Part shown: piece after piece, positions 7,589 through 15,244 of the stretch
Position numbering within the stretch: position 1 is the first letter of the stretch
How the letters are laid out: each line of letters starts with the position of its first letter
Assembly: GCF_028421645.1 (NCBI RefSeq)
Contig: NZ_CP116887.1
Span: 4,833,501 to 4,897,500 of the forward strand
DNA: 64,000 nucleotides
Direction: 5' to 3'
Source: Aneurinibacillus sp. Ricciae_BoGa-3
GTDB taxonomy: Bacteria; Bacillota; Bacilli; Aneurinibacillales; Aneurinibacillaceae
The notes under the pieces: generated by a model
Told to the model about the DNA's origin: nothing
Databases searched by the model: none
What the model saw: the letters and a program-made list of their open reading frames with translations, nothing else
Position numbers and translations under genes: made by a program

Positions 7589-9256
7589 GTGCAGCAAGAA
7601 TTACGTTTAGAAAATCCTGCTCGTCATCTAAGGTATACGAATCTAGATCTTTATCAATCCTTACCTGAGATCGCTTCAATAGAGGAAATTCAAGATTGCC
7701 TAAAGGAATTAAAAAGGCAAATCGACAGTTGTTTGAGCCGTCGTCAATTCGACCCTATCCGAAAGCGTAATCTGGCCTTATTTGCTCTTTTGTATGCCTC
7801 CGGCATTCGAGCTGGAGAAGCAGCAAACTTACAGATCACAGATATTCTATGGGAAGAACAAGTTCTCATCATTCGAGAAGGAAAAGGGCGAAAAGAACGG
7901 CGAGTTCCCGTCGTTAATGAGATATTAGAATTACTTCAGATTTATTTAGCTACGCGTAATGATCTTGAACCTAACGCACCGCTATTCTTAACCTGGCGGA
8001 AAGAAGCGATGGACAACAACTTAATAGGTGCTACCTTTAGGAAATATCATGAGATGTGGGAAAAATCCCTTCGCCCCCATCAACTACGCCATATTTGTGC
8101 AAGTCATCTGTATCAACAAGGAGGCAATATCGTACAAATCAAAGACTGGTTAGGCCATAAACGACTGACAACAACCCTTCATTATACTCGGATTCAAAAC
8201 CCAGAGATAGAAGCAACACTGGAGTCACACCCTATCAACGAAATGTCTTGTTCATCAAAACCCAAGTTGGAAATTGTTAACGTATCTAGCCAAAATAAAC
8301 CACTACGTCGAAAATATACGATGACTCCCATAGCTGAACCTCTTACAGGAAAATTAGCAGAACAAATTCAAGAATTCCTTCGAACTGCAGAGGGTATGAA
8401 GAAATATTCGAAGGGTACGTTAAAGGAATTTCGTTTTAGTCTTACTCGATTTGCCGTAGGCTGTCCACATTGTCTGGAGAAAGGAATTGAGGTGTTACGT
8501 GCCGTAGACATCATTCGCTGGCTTAGTGCTCGTAGACAAGCCGGAATCTCTCCTTGTACGATAGACAAAAATCTATCCCACCTTCGCTCATTTATGGCTT
8601 ACGCCATAGACCGTGGCTGGAGAACTGAAAATCCGATGGAGGCACTTAAAATGGTACCCAAACAACCGAAAGAACAAACCTATTTAACGGAAGAAGAGAT
8701 GCTACGTATACTTTCTGCACCTGATCGCTCAACTAACCAAGGTTTTACGGACTTTATTACTCTTTTGGTACTCTATGCAACAGGGCTCCGTGTCGGAGAA
8801 CTGAGTGCTCTAAACATCGAAGATGTGGACCTAAAAGAAGGCTGGATTCATGTACGAGAAGGAAAATCAGGTGATCGTCAAACAGCTATTCCTAAAGCAG
8901 CTATTGGCGACTTAAAAAAGTATGTTGGGCTCTATCGCAAAGCCAAATCGGGCCCTTTCCTATTGAATCAAAAAGGAACTCGTATTAAACCATGGACCAT
9001 AACAAGGCGTATACGAAAATATTCCGAAGCTGCTCATATTGAAAAGCCTGTTAGCCCTCATACCATTCGTCATACTTTTACGGCTCATCTTATCCAACGA
9101 GGTGGAAGAGTAGAAGTCATAGCTAAAGCACTTGGACATAAGTCATTAAAAGAAACCACCCCCTATGCTCACGCCGATTTCGAGGATATCAGAAAAGCCG
9201 TTAGCCTACTTCGCAGAAATATTCCACCCGTGTCAGGAGAGAAAAAGCATGAATAA
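7589..9256 (+). CDS. In-frame fusion of tyrosine recombinase A (C-terminal part) and recombinase B
   Basis: A single open frame of 555 codons from GTG 7589, open upstream to 7484. Residues 1 to about 217 are the catalytic domain of recombinase A: Arg in ASGIRAGEA, HQLRHICASH, LGHKRLTTTLHY. From about residue 245 a complete second recombinase follows. Its core-binding domain runs from about 255 to 360, and its catalytic residues are in ATGLRVGEL, HTIRHTFTAH and LGHKSLKETTPY. No stop codon and no convincing ribosome binding site separates them, although RIT genes are normally separate and overlapping. The frame overlaps recombinase C by 8 bases. Recombinase A lacks its N-terminal domain here. 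Confidence 0.75.
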   Translation: MQQELRLENPARHLRYTNLDLYQSLPEIASIEEIQDCLKELKRQIDSCLSRRQFDPIRKRNLALFALLYASGIRAGEAANLQITDILWEEQVLIIREGKGRKERRVPVVNEILELLQIYLATRNDLEPNAPLFLTWRKEAMDNNLIGATFRKYHEMWEKSLRPHQLRHICASHLYQQGGNIVQIKDWLGHKRLTTTLHYTRIQNPEIEATLESHPINEMSCSSKPKLEIVNVSSQNKPLRRKYTMTPIAEPLTGKLAEQIQEFLRTAEGMKKYSKGTLKEFRFSLTRFAVGCPHCLEKGIEVLRAVDIIRWLSARRQAGISPCTIDKNLSHLRSFMAYAIDRGWRTENPMEALKMVPKQPKEQTYLTEEEMLRILSAPDRSTNQGFTDFITLLVLYATGLRVGELSALNIEDVDLKEGWIHVREGKSGDRQTAIPKAAIGDLKKYVGLYRKAKSGPFLLNQKGTRIKPWTITRRIRKYSEAAHIEKPVSPHTIRHTFTAHLIQRGGRVEVIAKALGHKSLKETTPYAHADFEDIRKAVSLLRRNIPPVSGEKKHE

Positions 9257-9794
9257 TGAAGCCATTCTTAGAGAATTTCTCGACTATACCCAATTTGTTC
9301 GAGGTTGTCGTCCTAAAACCGCCGATGCCTACGCCATCGATATGAAAGTTTGGCAAACATTTTGTAGAAATGACTACCCACAAATGGACAATCCCTCCAA
9401 AGCTAAAATGGTTGTGGATTATATCCGCTACCTTCGTGTTGACCGTAAGAATGGTTCTTCTGCTGTGCAACGTAAATTGGCCACCCTTTCAGCATTTATC
9501 GACTATCTCATTCTTATGGAGATAATAACTCCTAAACAAGATGAACGAAAAAAATGGCCGAAACTTCTCGATACACCGGAACGACTTCCAGTGGTCTTAG
9601 AAAACAAAGAAATTCAACAGATACTCACCCAACCAGACACCACAACTATTTTAGGCCGCCGTGACCGGGCAATCCTTACTTTGATCTACTCAGTTGGACT
9701 ACGAGTAAGTGAAATCTGCTCCCTCCAGCTACGTAATGTCCATTGGGAAGAGAAACGAATTCTGATTCAAGGAAAGGGGGGACGGGAGCGATAT
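9249..9794 (+). pseudogene. Tyrosine recombinase C, 5' part
   Basis: Begins at ATG 9249 inside the end of the preceding gene, with AGGAGAG upstream. It encodes the core-binding domain (MNNEAILREFLDYTQFVRGC...) and the start of the catalytic domain, with the first Arg in YSVGLRVSEICSL and the Lys in GKGGRERY. After GGRERY at 9794 the sequence switches to IS3-family DNA and a stop follows at 9831-9833. The gene continues in frame at 11383 with RYVPL. Confidence 0.8.
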
Positions 9795-9865
9795 CTCTTA
9801 AGCCCCGTAATTAATATGGACAAAACCTCTTGATCTAAAGATAATAAATATCAGGAGGGATTTTC

Positions 9866-10201
9866 ATGGTACGAAGAAAGTTTTCTGCAGAATTTAAAAT
9901 GCAAGTCATTCAAGAGTGCTTAGAAACAGGGAATATCTCAATTGTTGCGAGAAAGCATGATGTGGGATCTAATGTAATTGGACGTTGGGTTCGTGAATAT
10001 AAAGAGCAAGGTGCTGTTCCGCCAACCAAAGGACGTCCCACCCGTGTCACCGATATGGAGCATCAACAACTGGTGCAGGAACATGAGCAGATTGAGCAAG
10101 AAAACGACCAGTTAAAGAAGTTATTGGGTGAAAAAGACTTAGAAATAGCCGTTCTTCGTGATTTAGTAAAAAAGAAAAACCCTCACTTGCTGAAAAACTA
10201 G
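9866..10201 (+). CDS. IS3-family transposase OrfA (copy 2)
   Basis: 111 residues starting MVRRKFSAEFKMQVIQECLE, a transposase_8-type helix-turn-helix, followed by a coiled-coil tail rich in Glu and Gln (EHEQIEQENDQLKKLLGEKD). The ribosome binding site AGGAGG precedes the ATG. An A-AAA-AAG heptamer at 10168-10174, in the codons for Val-Lys-Lys, is a canonical -1 slippery site and leads into OrfB. Confidence 0.85.
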   Translation: MVRRKFSAEFKMQVIQECLETGNISIVARKHDVGSNVIGRWVREYKEQGAVPPTKGRPTRVTDMEHQQLVQEHEQIEQENDQLKKLLGEKDLEIAVLRDLVKKKNPHLLKN

Positions 10202-11136
10202 AAGTTGCAGACAAATGGATCAAAGCCGGGTATCAAGTATCTCTGGTATTACGCATTGTGGGGGTAGCAAGATCCACGTACTATAATTCAATACAGCCAA
10301 AATCCGAGAAAGCAGAGAAAACGAAATCCGGGGCTGGACGACCACTACCTGGATACTGTCTGACGACATCGGGCAAAAAAGTTTCGGATGAGCAGACAAA
10401 AGAATGGATCATGGAAGCAATCGCAAGTGATGAATCCGCCTATGGCTACGTGAAATTAACCCATTGGCTACGAAACGAGCATCAATTGGTCATTAACAAA
10501 AAACGGGTCTATCGTCTATGCAAAGAACTCCAAATACTGAAACCACAACGCGTGATAAAAAGCAAACACCCACGGAAACTGGCACGCAACCGAGATATTA
10601 CGGCACCCAATCAGCTCTGGGAGGTCGACATCAAATACGGGTATATTGCAGGAGAAGACCGATTTTTCTATATTCTCTCCTATCTGGATGTATTTGATCG
10701 ACAAATTGTTGGCTATCATATCGGATTGCGGTGTGAAGCGAAACATGCGGTCCAGGCGTTGCAACAAGCATTGATGCAAAGAAAACAATGGAAAGCCGAA
10801 GAAAAGCCAGTGATTCGCTCGGATAACGGGCCACAATTTGTGAGTCATCGTTTTGGGGAGTCTTGCAAGGAATGGAAGTTGGAACATGAAAGAATTCCAC
10901 CTCGCACTCCGAATATGAATGCACATATTGAATCCTTTCATCGGTGGTTAGAGGAAGACCGCTTGTCCCAGCAGGAGTTTGAAACATATGCGCAAGCATA
11001 TGAGACTGTCGTTGAATACATGCAATTTTATAATCAGCGCAGGATTCATTCCAGCTTACATTACTTGACACCTGAGGAGTTTCACAGACGTCACCTGGAA
11101 AGCGGGTTGCAACCGAAGAAAGCAATCAGGGTATGA
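10174..11136 (+). CDS. IS3-family transposase OrfB (copy 2, DDE integrase)
   Basis: 320 residues counted from the frameshift point, or 292 from an internal GTG at 10258. The frame contains an HTH_21 region (ESAYGYVKLTHWLR) and the catalytic DDE residues in LWEVDIKYGYI, IRSDNGPQFVSH and NAHIESFHRWLEED. The catalytic triad is intact and the C-terminal block RRIHSSLHYLTPEEF is typical. It should be expressed as an OrfAB fusion. Confidence 0.85.
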   Translation, partial: EKPSLAEKLEVADKWIKAGYQVSLVLRIVGVARSTYYNSIQPKSEKAEKTKSGAGRPLPGYCLTTSGKKVSDEQTKEWIMEAIASDESAYGYVKLTHWLRNEHQLVINKKRVYRLCKELQILKPQRVIKSKHPRKLARNRDITAPNQLWEVDIKYGYIAGEDRFFYILSYLDVFDRQIVGYHIGLRCEAKHAVQALQQALMQRKQWKAEEKPVIRSDNGPQFVSHRFGESCKEWKLEHERIPPRTPNMNAHIESFHRWLEEDRLSQQEFETYAQAYETVVEYMQFYNQRRIHSSLHYLTPEEFHRRHLESGLQPKKAIRV

Positions 11137-11382
11137 GAGGATCCAGAACTGTTGGGCGTAGCGAACCGTTTACAGTGAGAAGAAAATCGAGTACACTCGC
11201 ACCTTCCGGTGCGTCGTAAGGGCTTCAAAAGAATTATTAGAGGCACCGGGCTTGAAGACCCCACTCGATTTTTCAGAGGCTCACTGTCAATGGCCAATGG
11301 TGCGGTGGCAATAAAATGCCAAAATGAAAAGCAAAGAAAACTCGAGAAAAGAGGAGAATTGTCCAAAAAACGGGGGTCAATC
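11137..11382 (+). other. 3' noncoding end of IS3-family copy 2
   Basis: About 245 bases between the transposase stop and the right inverted repeat. A compact hairpin CGCACCTTCCGGTGCG lies at about 11198-11213. No gene is seen. Confidence 0.5.
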
Positions 11383-11805
11383 CGATATGTACCACTGGAT
11401 TCAATCGTTGAAGACGTCATTAAGGATTACCTCACTTCTAGAACTAGCACTATTTCTGAGCTCTTTGTCAGCAAAAAGGGAGGTGCGCTAACTTCTCGAG
11501 CTATTCAGTTTATGGTTAAGAAATATGCGGCACGAGCTGGTATCGATAAGAAAGTCACTCCCCATAAATTGCGACATACATGTGCTACTCACCTTTTGCA
11601 AGAAGGCGCTCATTTAGTGGCCATTCAAAAATTATTAGGCCATAAGAGCCTAAATACGACTCAAATTTATCTACACATCACCATTACAGACTTAAAACAA
11701 CTTTCTCAACGCCATCCGATGCGTAAAATGCGTACTGTCATAGGCTTATGCGGTAAACCAGTAACTTGTTTTCAAGCACCTTACGGTGCCCGAACGGGTA
11801 CGTAA
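11383..11805 (+). pseudogene. Tyrosine recombinase C, 3' part
   Basis: Continues recombinase C after the IS: RYVPLDSIVED..., then HKLRHTCATHLLQ and LGHKSLNTTQIY, which contain the second Arg, the His residues and the nucleophilic Tyr. Together with 9249-9794 all catalytic residues are accounted for, so the gene was intact until the IS insertion. The frame ends at 11805, about 90 bases before the right end of the RIT-like element. Confidence 0.8.
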
Positions 11806-11887
11806 TTCTGAAATACTGCGATTTAATTAGAAAAACATAGATAATAAACGTTAATTAACTTAAATAGGCGAGGGCCACTCTAAATTA

Positions 11888-11898
11888 ATATCGCTAAA
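11888..11898 (-). repeat. Right terminal inverted repeat of RIT-like element
   Basis: ATATCGCTAAA, an exact inverted match of the left end at 5988-5998. It is followed by the right copy of the TTTCTC target duplication at 11899-11904. Confidence 0.8.
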
Positions 11899-12315
11899 TT
11901 TCTCCAGATCCATGTCGACCACCCACCTATATCCCTGCTGCATGTAGCGCTTCGCTTTCCTTACGGCATCATGTCCACGCCTTGCAGGGCGGAATCCATA
12001 ACTATGGTCAGAAAAGCCAGGGTCAAAGAGAGGCGTCAATACTTGCGCAAGTGCCTGTTGAATGAAACGGTCGGTCACGGTAGGGATGCCTAACTGCCTC
12101 ACGCCGCCGTTCGGTTTCGGGATTTCGACCCGACGGACTGGGCTCGGTTTATAGGAGCCCATCTCGATGGAACGACGAATGTCATGCCAGTGTTCCTTAA
12201 TATGTGCTCGTAGGAGTTTAACTGACATACCGTCCACGCCATGACTTCCTTTATTCCGTTCCACTTGCTTTAGGGCAAGTAAGAGATTGTTCCGTGACAG
12301 CAATTGTTCAATCAT
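11899..12315 (-). pseudogene. ltrA: Group II intron reverse transcriptase/maturase, N-terminal part
   Basis: The first 139 codons of the intron reverse transcriptase: MIEQLLSRNNLLLALKQVER..., with the RT0/RT1 blocks VRRVEIPKPNGGVRQLGIPT and the SDHSYGFRPARRGHDAV segment. It ends VVDMDLEK at the insertion site. The start at 12315 was chosen because AAGGAG precedes it and the family begins near MIEQLL. The frame continues into element sequence for a few residues and then stops. The downstream half is at 5139-5981. Confidence 0.85.
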
Positions 12316-12867
12316 AACGTATACTCCTTGCGTGAATGAAAGGCCCAATTTGTGCCGAACGCACACTCCGCCCTTCTGAAGTTCCCCGTGGATTCACCAC
12401 TTCTTCCTTCAGATAAGTCCTTTCGGATTGTCTGCCTTCATCGCGTGTCTTCGAACGCCTTGTCTTTCATTCTCCATAATGTTCAGCCCTTCCATGGTTT
12501 GTCGTCACAACCCATGTACTATGGCTTCTGCTGACTTCTGTCTGTTCAGCTTATCCTCACGGATAAGGTTGCCAAGGGAACTCGGCATGTCAGACAGATC
12601 TCCCCGGGTAAGAACATTATCTTCCCCTCCATCTATCTGCCTCATTTACTCTCATTCGCCTTCGGCAGTATGGACTTCGTCTTGTTTAGCAGACTCATCC
12701 AACGAATGTTAGCCTTATATGAGGTTCGTGTTCCTCAGACCGGAGGTTTGCCGCCGGCTTCCTTCAGATTCGACCTCACGGTCGACACCCTTGCCTTAAG
12801 CTATGGTTACTACTGCCTTCACCATTCGGGACTTGAACCCTATAGATAATGCCCATGCCGGGCGCAC
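12316..12867 (-). ncRNA. Group II intron 5' ribozyme region (domains I-IV start)
   Basis: About 550 bases without a plausible gene. On the minus strand it begins GTGCGCCCGGCATGGGC, the conserved 5' end of bacterial group II introns, and then folds through several GC-rich hairpins. One is the pair in CCTTATCCGTGAGGATAAG. This region would form domains I to III of the ribozyme and the start of domain IV, which carries the reverse transcriptase gene. Confidence 0.75.
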
Positions 12868-12870
12868 TAA

Positions 12871-12902
12871 AAAACCTCACGGGTTCAGCCTCGCGAGGTT
12901 TT
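12871..12902 (-). terminator. Terminator of the DUF423 gene and target of the group II intron
   Basis: AAAACCTC (12871-12878) pairs with GAGGTTTT (12895-12902). On the minus strand the stem is followed by TTTTTTA and then directly by the intron 5' end GTGCGCC. Before the intron arrived the hairpin probably separated convergent yihY and DUF423 genes. Confidence 0.8.
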
Positions 12903-12912
12903 GCAGTATATT

Positions 12913-13284
12913 TTATCCCTTAATTGCAGCGATCACAAGCAGGACCCACCCGGCTAAAAAAGCAACACCGCCAATGGGCGTGATCGCCCCTAAAATTCGA
13001 ATCCCGCTTATGCTCAGCGCATATAAGCTCCCGGAGAAAAGAATAATGCCAATCTGCATCAGCCAGCCTGACCAGGCTGGCAGGGATGTTCCAATAAATT
13101 TTTCCCCAATAAAGGCAATGATCAGCAGTGCGATGGCATGGATCATGTGGTAATGGACGCCCGTCTCATATACGGCGAGCATATCAGCCGATATTTTCCC
13201 CTTCAGTCCATGGGCTCCAAACGCACCGAGTGCAACCGATAAGAACATATTTAAACTGCCAAGAACAATAAATAACCGAAACAT
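12913..13284 (-). CDS. DUF423 family membrane protein (YwdK-like)
   Basis: A 123-residue protein with four predicted membrane segments and the family signature ALGAFGAHGLKG near the N-terminus, followed by YHMIHAIALL. The function is unknown. The start at 13284 (MFRLFIVLG) was preferred over an upstream in-frame start because AAAGGAG lies 7 bases in front of it. It is followed by a terminator and then the group II intron. Confidence 0.85.
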   Translation of the reverse strand: MFRLFIVLGSLNMFLSVALGAFGAHGLKGKISADMLAVYETGVHYHMIHAIALLIIAFIGEKFIGTSLPAWSGWLMQIGIILFSGSLYALSISGIRILGAITPIGGVAFLAGWVLLVIAAIKG

Positions 13285-13327
13285 GCGAATCTCCTTTTTA
13301 GCCAAATTTGGATACCCTCTTGTTTCC

Positions 13328-15160
13328 TTATTTTACTTTGAGTGCATCCGATGCGGTATCCACCCGTGCCTGAAGTTCTGTACCATTGCGCTTATCGAGC
13401 CATTTCGCAAAAGCTGATATCACCGAAACAAAAACCTTTAATTGCGCCGGGCTTAAATCATCGGCTGCATATTTCACCATACCCGACCAGAATGATTCAC
13501 TGTAAACACTCCAGTCGGGGGCCTGTTCCCCCACACCCTGCAGATAGCTCACCAGTATTCCAAGATGTTTTTCGTATTTTTTTAAAGTGGACGAAGATTT
13601 TCCTTCTGTCTTTTCGGTAAAGAAGGCGACGATATCGTTCGCGTAGAAAGCTTTACTTTGCTGAGGTGTAATGCCAAGCGGCCACTCTGCTTCCACCGGC
13701 GTACCTGCATCCAGGCTGGCCTCGCTGTTATTGTCAGCACTGCCCGCTGATTCACTTCTGTTAAACGGATTCGCACAAGGTTCCAGCGCGGTCGCCCTGT
13801 CTATGCCCGCAGTGAACGGGCTCTTGACTCCCAGCGATTCCCGGAACGGGTTGAAGTCGTCGATAAAGTTAGGGAAATAGGACCCTGTCCTTCTAACTTG
13901 CGCCATGAAGCTGGCATACTCAGCCATATTGGCCCATCCCTCGACTTCCTTTATCCTTCCCGCTTTCAGCAGGGCTGCAGGTGACTCGTTGCCGAACTGT
14001 TCCAGCGGCCTCTGCAGTGCATCTTTAAGGCGAAGTTGATTCTGGGCAAAACCAGCGAATACAGGTGTGTTTTTATCTTGAGCCGTTGCAAACATACTGT
14101 ATGTAAGTTCACCTTCCGCTCCGGGTTTTTCTTCATGAAAAACAAGCGCCGGGGCAGACGCCAGCAGTTCTTTCACTTCTGCTGTGTACTGCTTATCAAT
14201 GACATGCGCAGTAAGGATGCTTCCTGCTAACTCAAGCGACGCGCGCAAAGGCGTGATGTATATCAGCCCGCTCATCAGGCTGTCTGTATACTGGTACCAT
14301 TCCCCTGCTACGGTAAACGTGTGGGTTTGCTCCCTTATATCGCCCGCAAGAATAGACGGCTGACCCAGCAGATACGTCAATGCCTCATCCGCGTTCAGGA
14401 CATCATATATAAGCTCCACTCCGTGGGCAGCAGGCAAGGCAAGGGGAATCGATTGATTATCGTGTAAAATTAGCCTGAACAATTCTACATATTGATCAAT
14501 CATGATTCTTTCATAGGAGGCATGATTATCCGCCATTGATTTTTTCACTTCCGAAATTGCCCGCTGAACGGACTCAGGGGATAACCAGGCATAGACCCCA
14601 TGCATATTATAGGTGTCTTCCTCCGTGCTTCGTTCCATCATGACGAGGCTGGCTGCCCATGGTATCGCGTACTGAAGTGTCTCAGCATAAGGCATAGCAA
14701 ATCGCTCATACGTGATGAGATCTTCTACCATTATCCCTTGTTCCGACTTCTCTACAATTTGAATAATACGCGGATGGATAGCTAGCCAGTTCTCTAGAAT
14801 CTGCTGCTGATCTGACGCCAGTGCGGAACGTTTTTCTTCCCAGAACCACTCAATCCCCCGCAGCCCATTTTCAAAACGGTGAAGATGGATGAGCCAGAAA
14901 GAGAAGAAGCGATCGGCATCGCTGCTCTCTACCCACTCTATAATATTTCCCTTGAATGCGTGCCGCAAGCGTTGCTCTTCCGACTCGTTTATTTTTTTAT
15001 TTACGAATTCGGTAATGGTTTGCGTAAGCTGGCTTTTTGCCTGGGCAAGCCGCTGCTCACGGAGTTCCCGGATGGCAACGATGTTGTTTTCTTTTAGACA
15101 GCAATTTTTATATTTCTTTCCGCTCCCACATGGACACGGATCATTTCTGCGAACTGACAT
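13328..15160 (-). CDS. SEC-C metal-binding motif protein with integrase-like C-terminal region
   Basis: A 610-residue soluble protein. The N-terminus is a SEC-C motif, SVRRNDPCPCGSGKKYKNCC, which binds zinc (also found at the end of SecA). The large middle region (about 30-480) is not recognisable to me. Residues about 510-600 (FFTEKTEGKSSSTLKKYEKHLGILVSYL... FAKWLDKRNG) resemble the SAM-like core-binding fold of tyrosine recombinases but with no catalytic domain behind it. The start at ATG 15160 has GAGGTG 7 bases upstream. No partner gene is apparent; it stands between DUF423 and the TnpB remnant. Confidence 0.7.
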   Translation of the reverse strand: MSVRRNDPCPCGSGKKYKNCCLKENNIVAIRELREQRLAQAKSQLTQTITEFVNKKINESEEQRLRHAFKGNIIEWVESSDADRFFSFWLIHLHRFENGLRGIEWFWEEKRSALASDQQQILENWLAIHPRIIQIVEKSEQGIMVEDLITYERFAMPYAETLQYAIPWAASLVMMERSTEEDTYNMHGVYAWLSPESVQRAISEVKKSMADNHASYERIMIDQYVELFRLILHDNQSIPLALPAAHGVELIYDVLNADEALTYLLGQPSILAGDIREQTHTFTVAGEWYQYTDSLMSGLIYITPLRASLELAGSILTAHVIDKQYTAEVKELLASAPALVFHEEKPGAEGELTYSMFATAQDKNTPVFAGFAQNQLRLKDALQRPLEQFGNESPAALLKAGRIKEVEGWANMAEYASFMAQVRRTGSYFPNFIDDFNPFRESLGVKSPFTAGIDRATALEPCANPFNRSESAGSADNNSEASLDAGTPVEAEWPLGITPQQSKAFYANDIVAFFTEKTEGKSSSTLKKYEKHLGILVSYLQGVGEQAPDWSVYSESFWSGMVKYAADDLSPAQLKVFVSVISAFAKWLDKRNGTELQARVDTASDALKVK

Positions 15161-15181
15161 TTTTTTCACCTCTGTACTGAA

Positions 15182-15244
15182 TTGAACTACTCGGCACTAA
15201 AGTACCGAGATTCCTAAGAACACCAACCTAACGGTCAGTTCTGA
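15182..15244 (-). ncRNA. Right end hairpin of IS605-type element, likely omega-RNA scaffold
   Basis: Directly after the TnpB stop, the minus strand contains CTCGGTACTTTAGTGCCGAG (15209-15190) followed by TAGTTCAA. This hairpin plus tail is typical of the right end of IS200/IS605 and IS1341 elements. In such elements the 3' end of the tnpB transcript forms the guide (omega) RNA, so this segment is the expected scaffold end. Whether it is still expressed is unknown. Confidence 0.6.

Larger units (their letters stand above)
9795..11382 (+). mobile_element. IS3-family element, copy 2, with CGATAT direct repeats
   Basis: About 1588 bp inserted in recombinase C. The ends share an imperfect inverted repeat: TTAAGCCCCG then TGGACA near the left, and on the opposite strand TTGACCCCCG then TGGACA from the right. 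The bases CGATAT occur on both sides (9789-9794 and 11383-11388) and collapse to the original CGATATGTACC target. It carries orfA and orfB with a programmed frameshift. It is unrelated in detail to copy 1: the ends and transposases differ. Confidence 0.85.
5988..11898 (+). mobile_element. Recombinase-in-trio (RIT-like) element carrying two IS3-family insertions
   Basis: The element carries three consecutive tyrosine recombinase genes on the plus strand. It is bounded by the inverted repeat TTTAGCGATAT (5988-5998) / ATATCGCTAAA (11888-11898) and flanked by TTTCTC direct repeats. Without its two IS insertions it is about 3.1 kb. Trios of adjacent, overlapping tyrosine recombinase genes define RIT elements. 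The first recombinase is broken by an IS3-family element, the first and second are fused in frame, and the third is broken by a second IS3-family element. It is therefore probably no longer autonomous. Confidence 0.8.
5066..12867 (-). mobile_element. Group IIC-like intron, interrupted by a RIT-like element
   Basis: On the minus strand the intron begins GTGCGCC (12867 downwards) and ends with a domain V/VI-like sequence. That end has the GTACGGTGGTGTGAGAGG segment, then a GGGGGT-TAATC-ACCCCC hairpin and CTACTCGAT at 5066. Without the inserted 5917 bases it would be 1885 bp, the usual size of IIC introns. It encodes a 419-residue reverse transcriptase without an endonuclease domain. It lies immediately after the T-run of the DUF423 terminator, which is the known target preference of class C introns. 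The 3' boundary was chosen because it restores a TAA stop to yihY and ends in the AY expected of group II introns. A boundary four or five bases away cannot be excluded. Confidence 0.85.

Noticed and set aside
10631..11125. 164-codon minus-strand frame over the IS3 transposase OrfB
   Set aside because: Antisense to the DDE domain, without a start signal or known domain.
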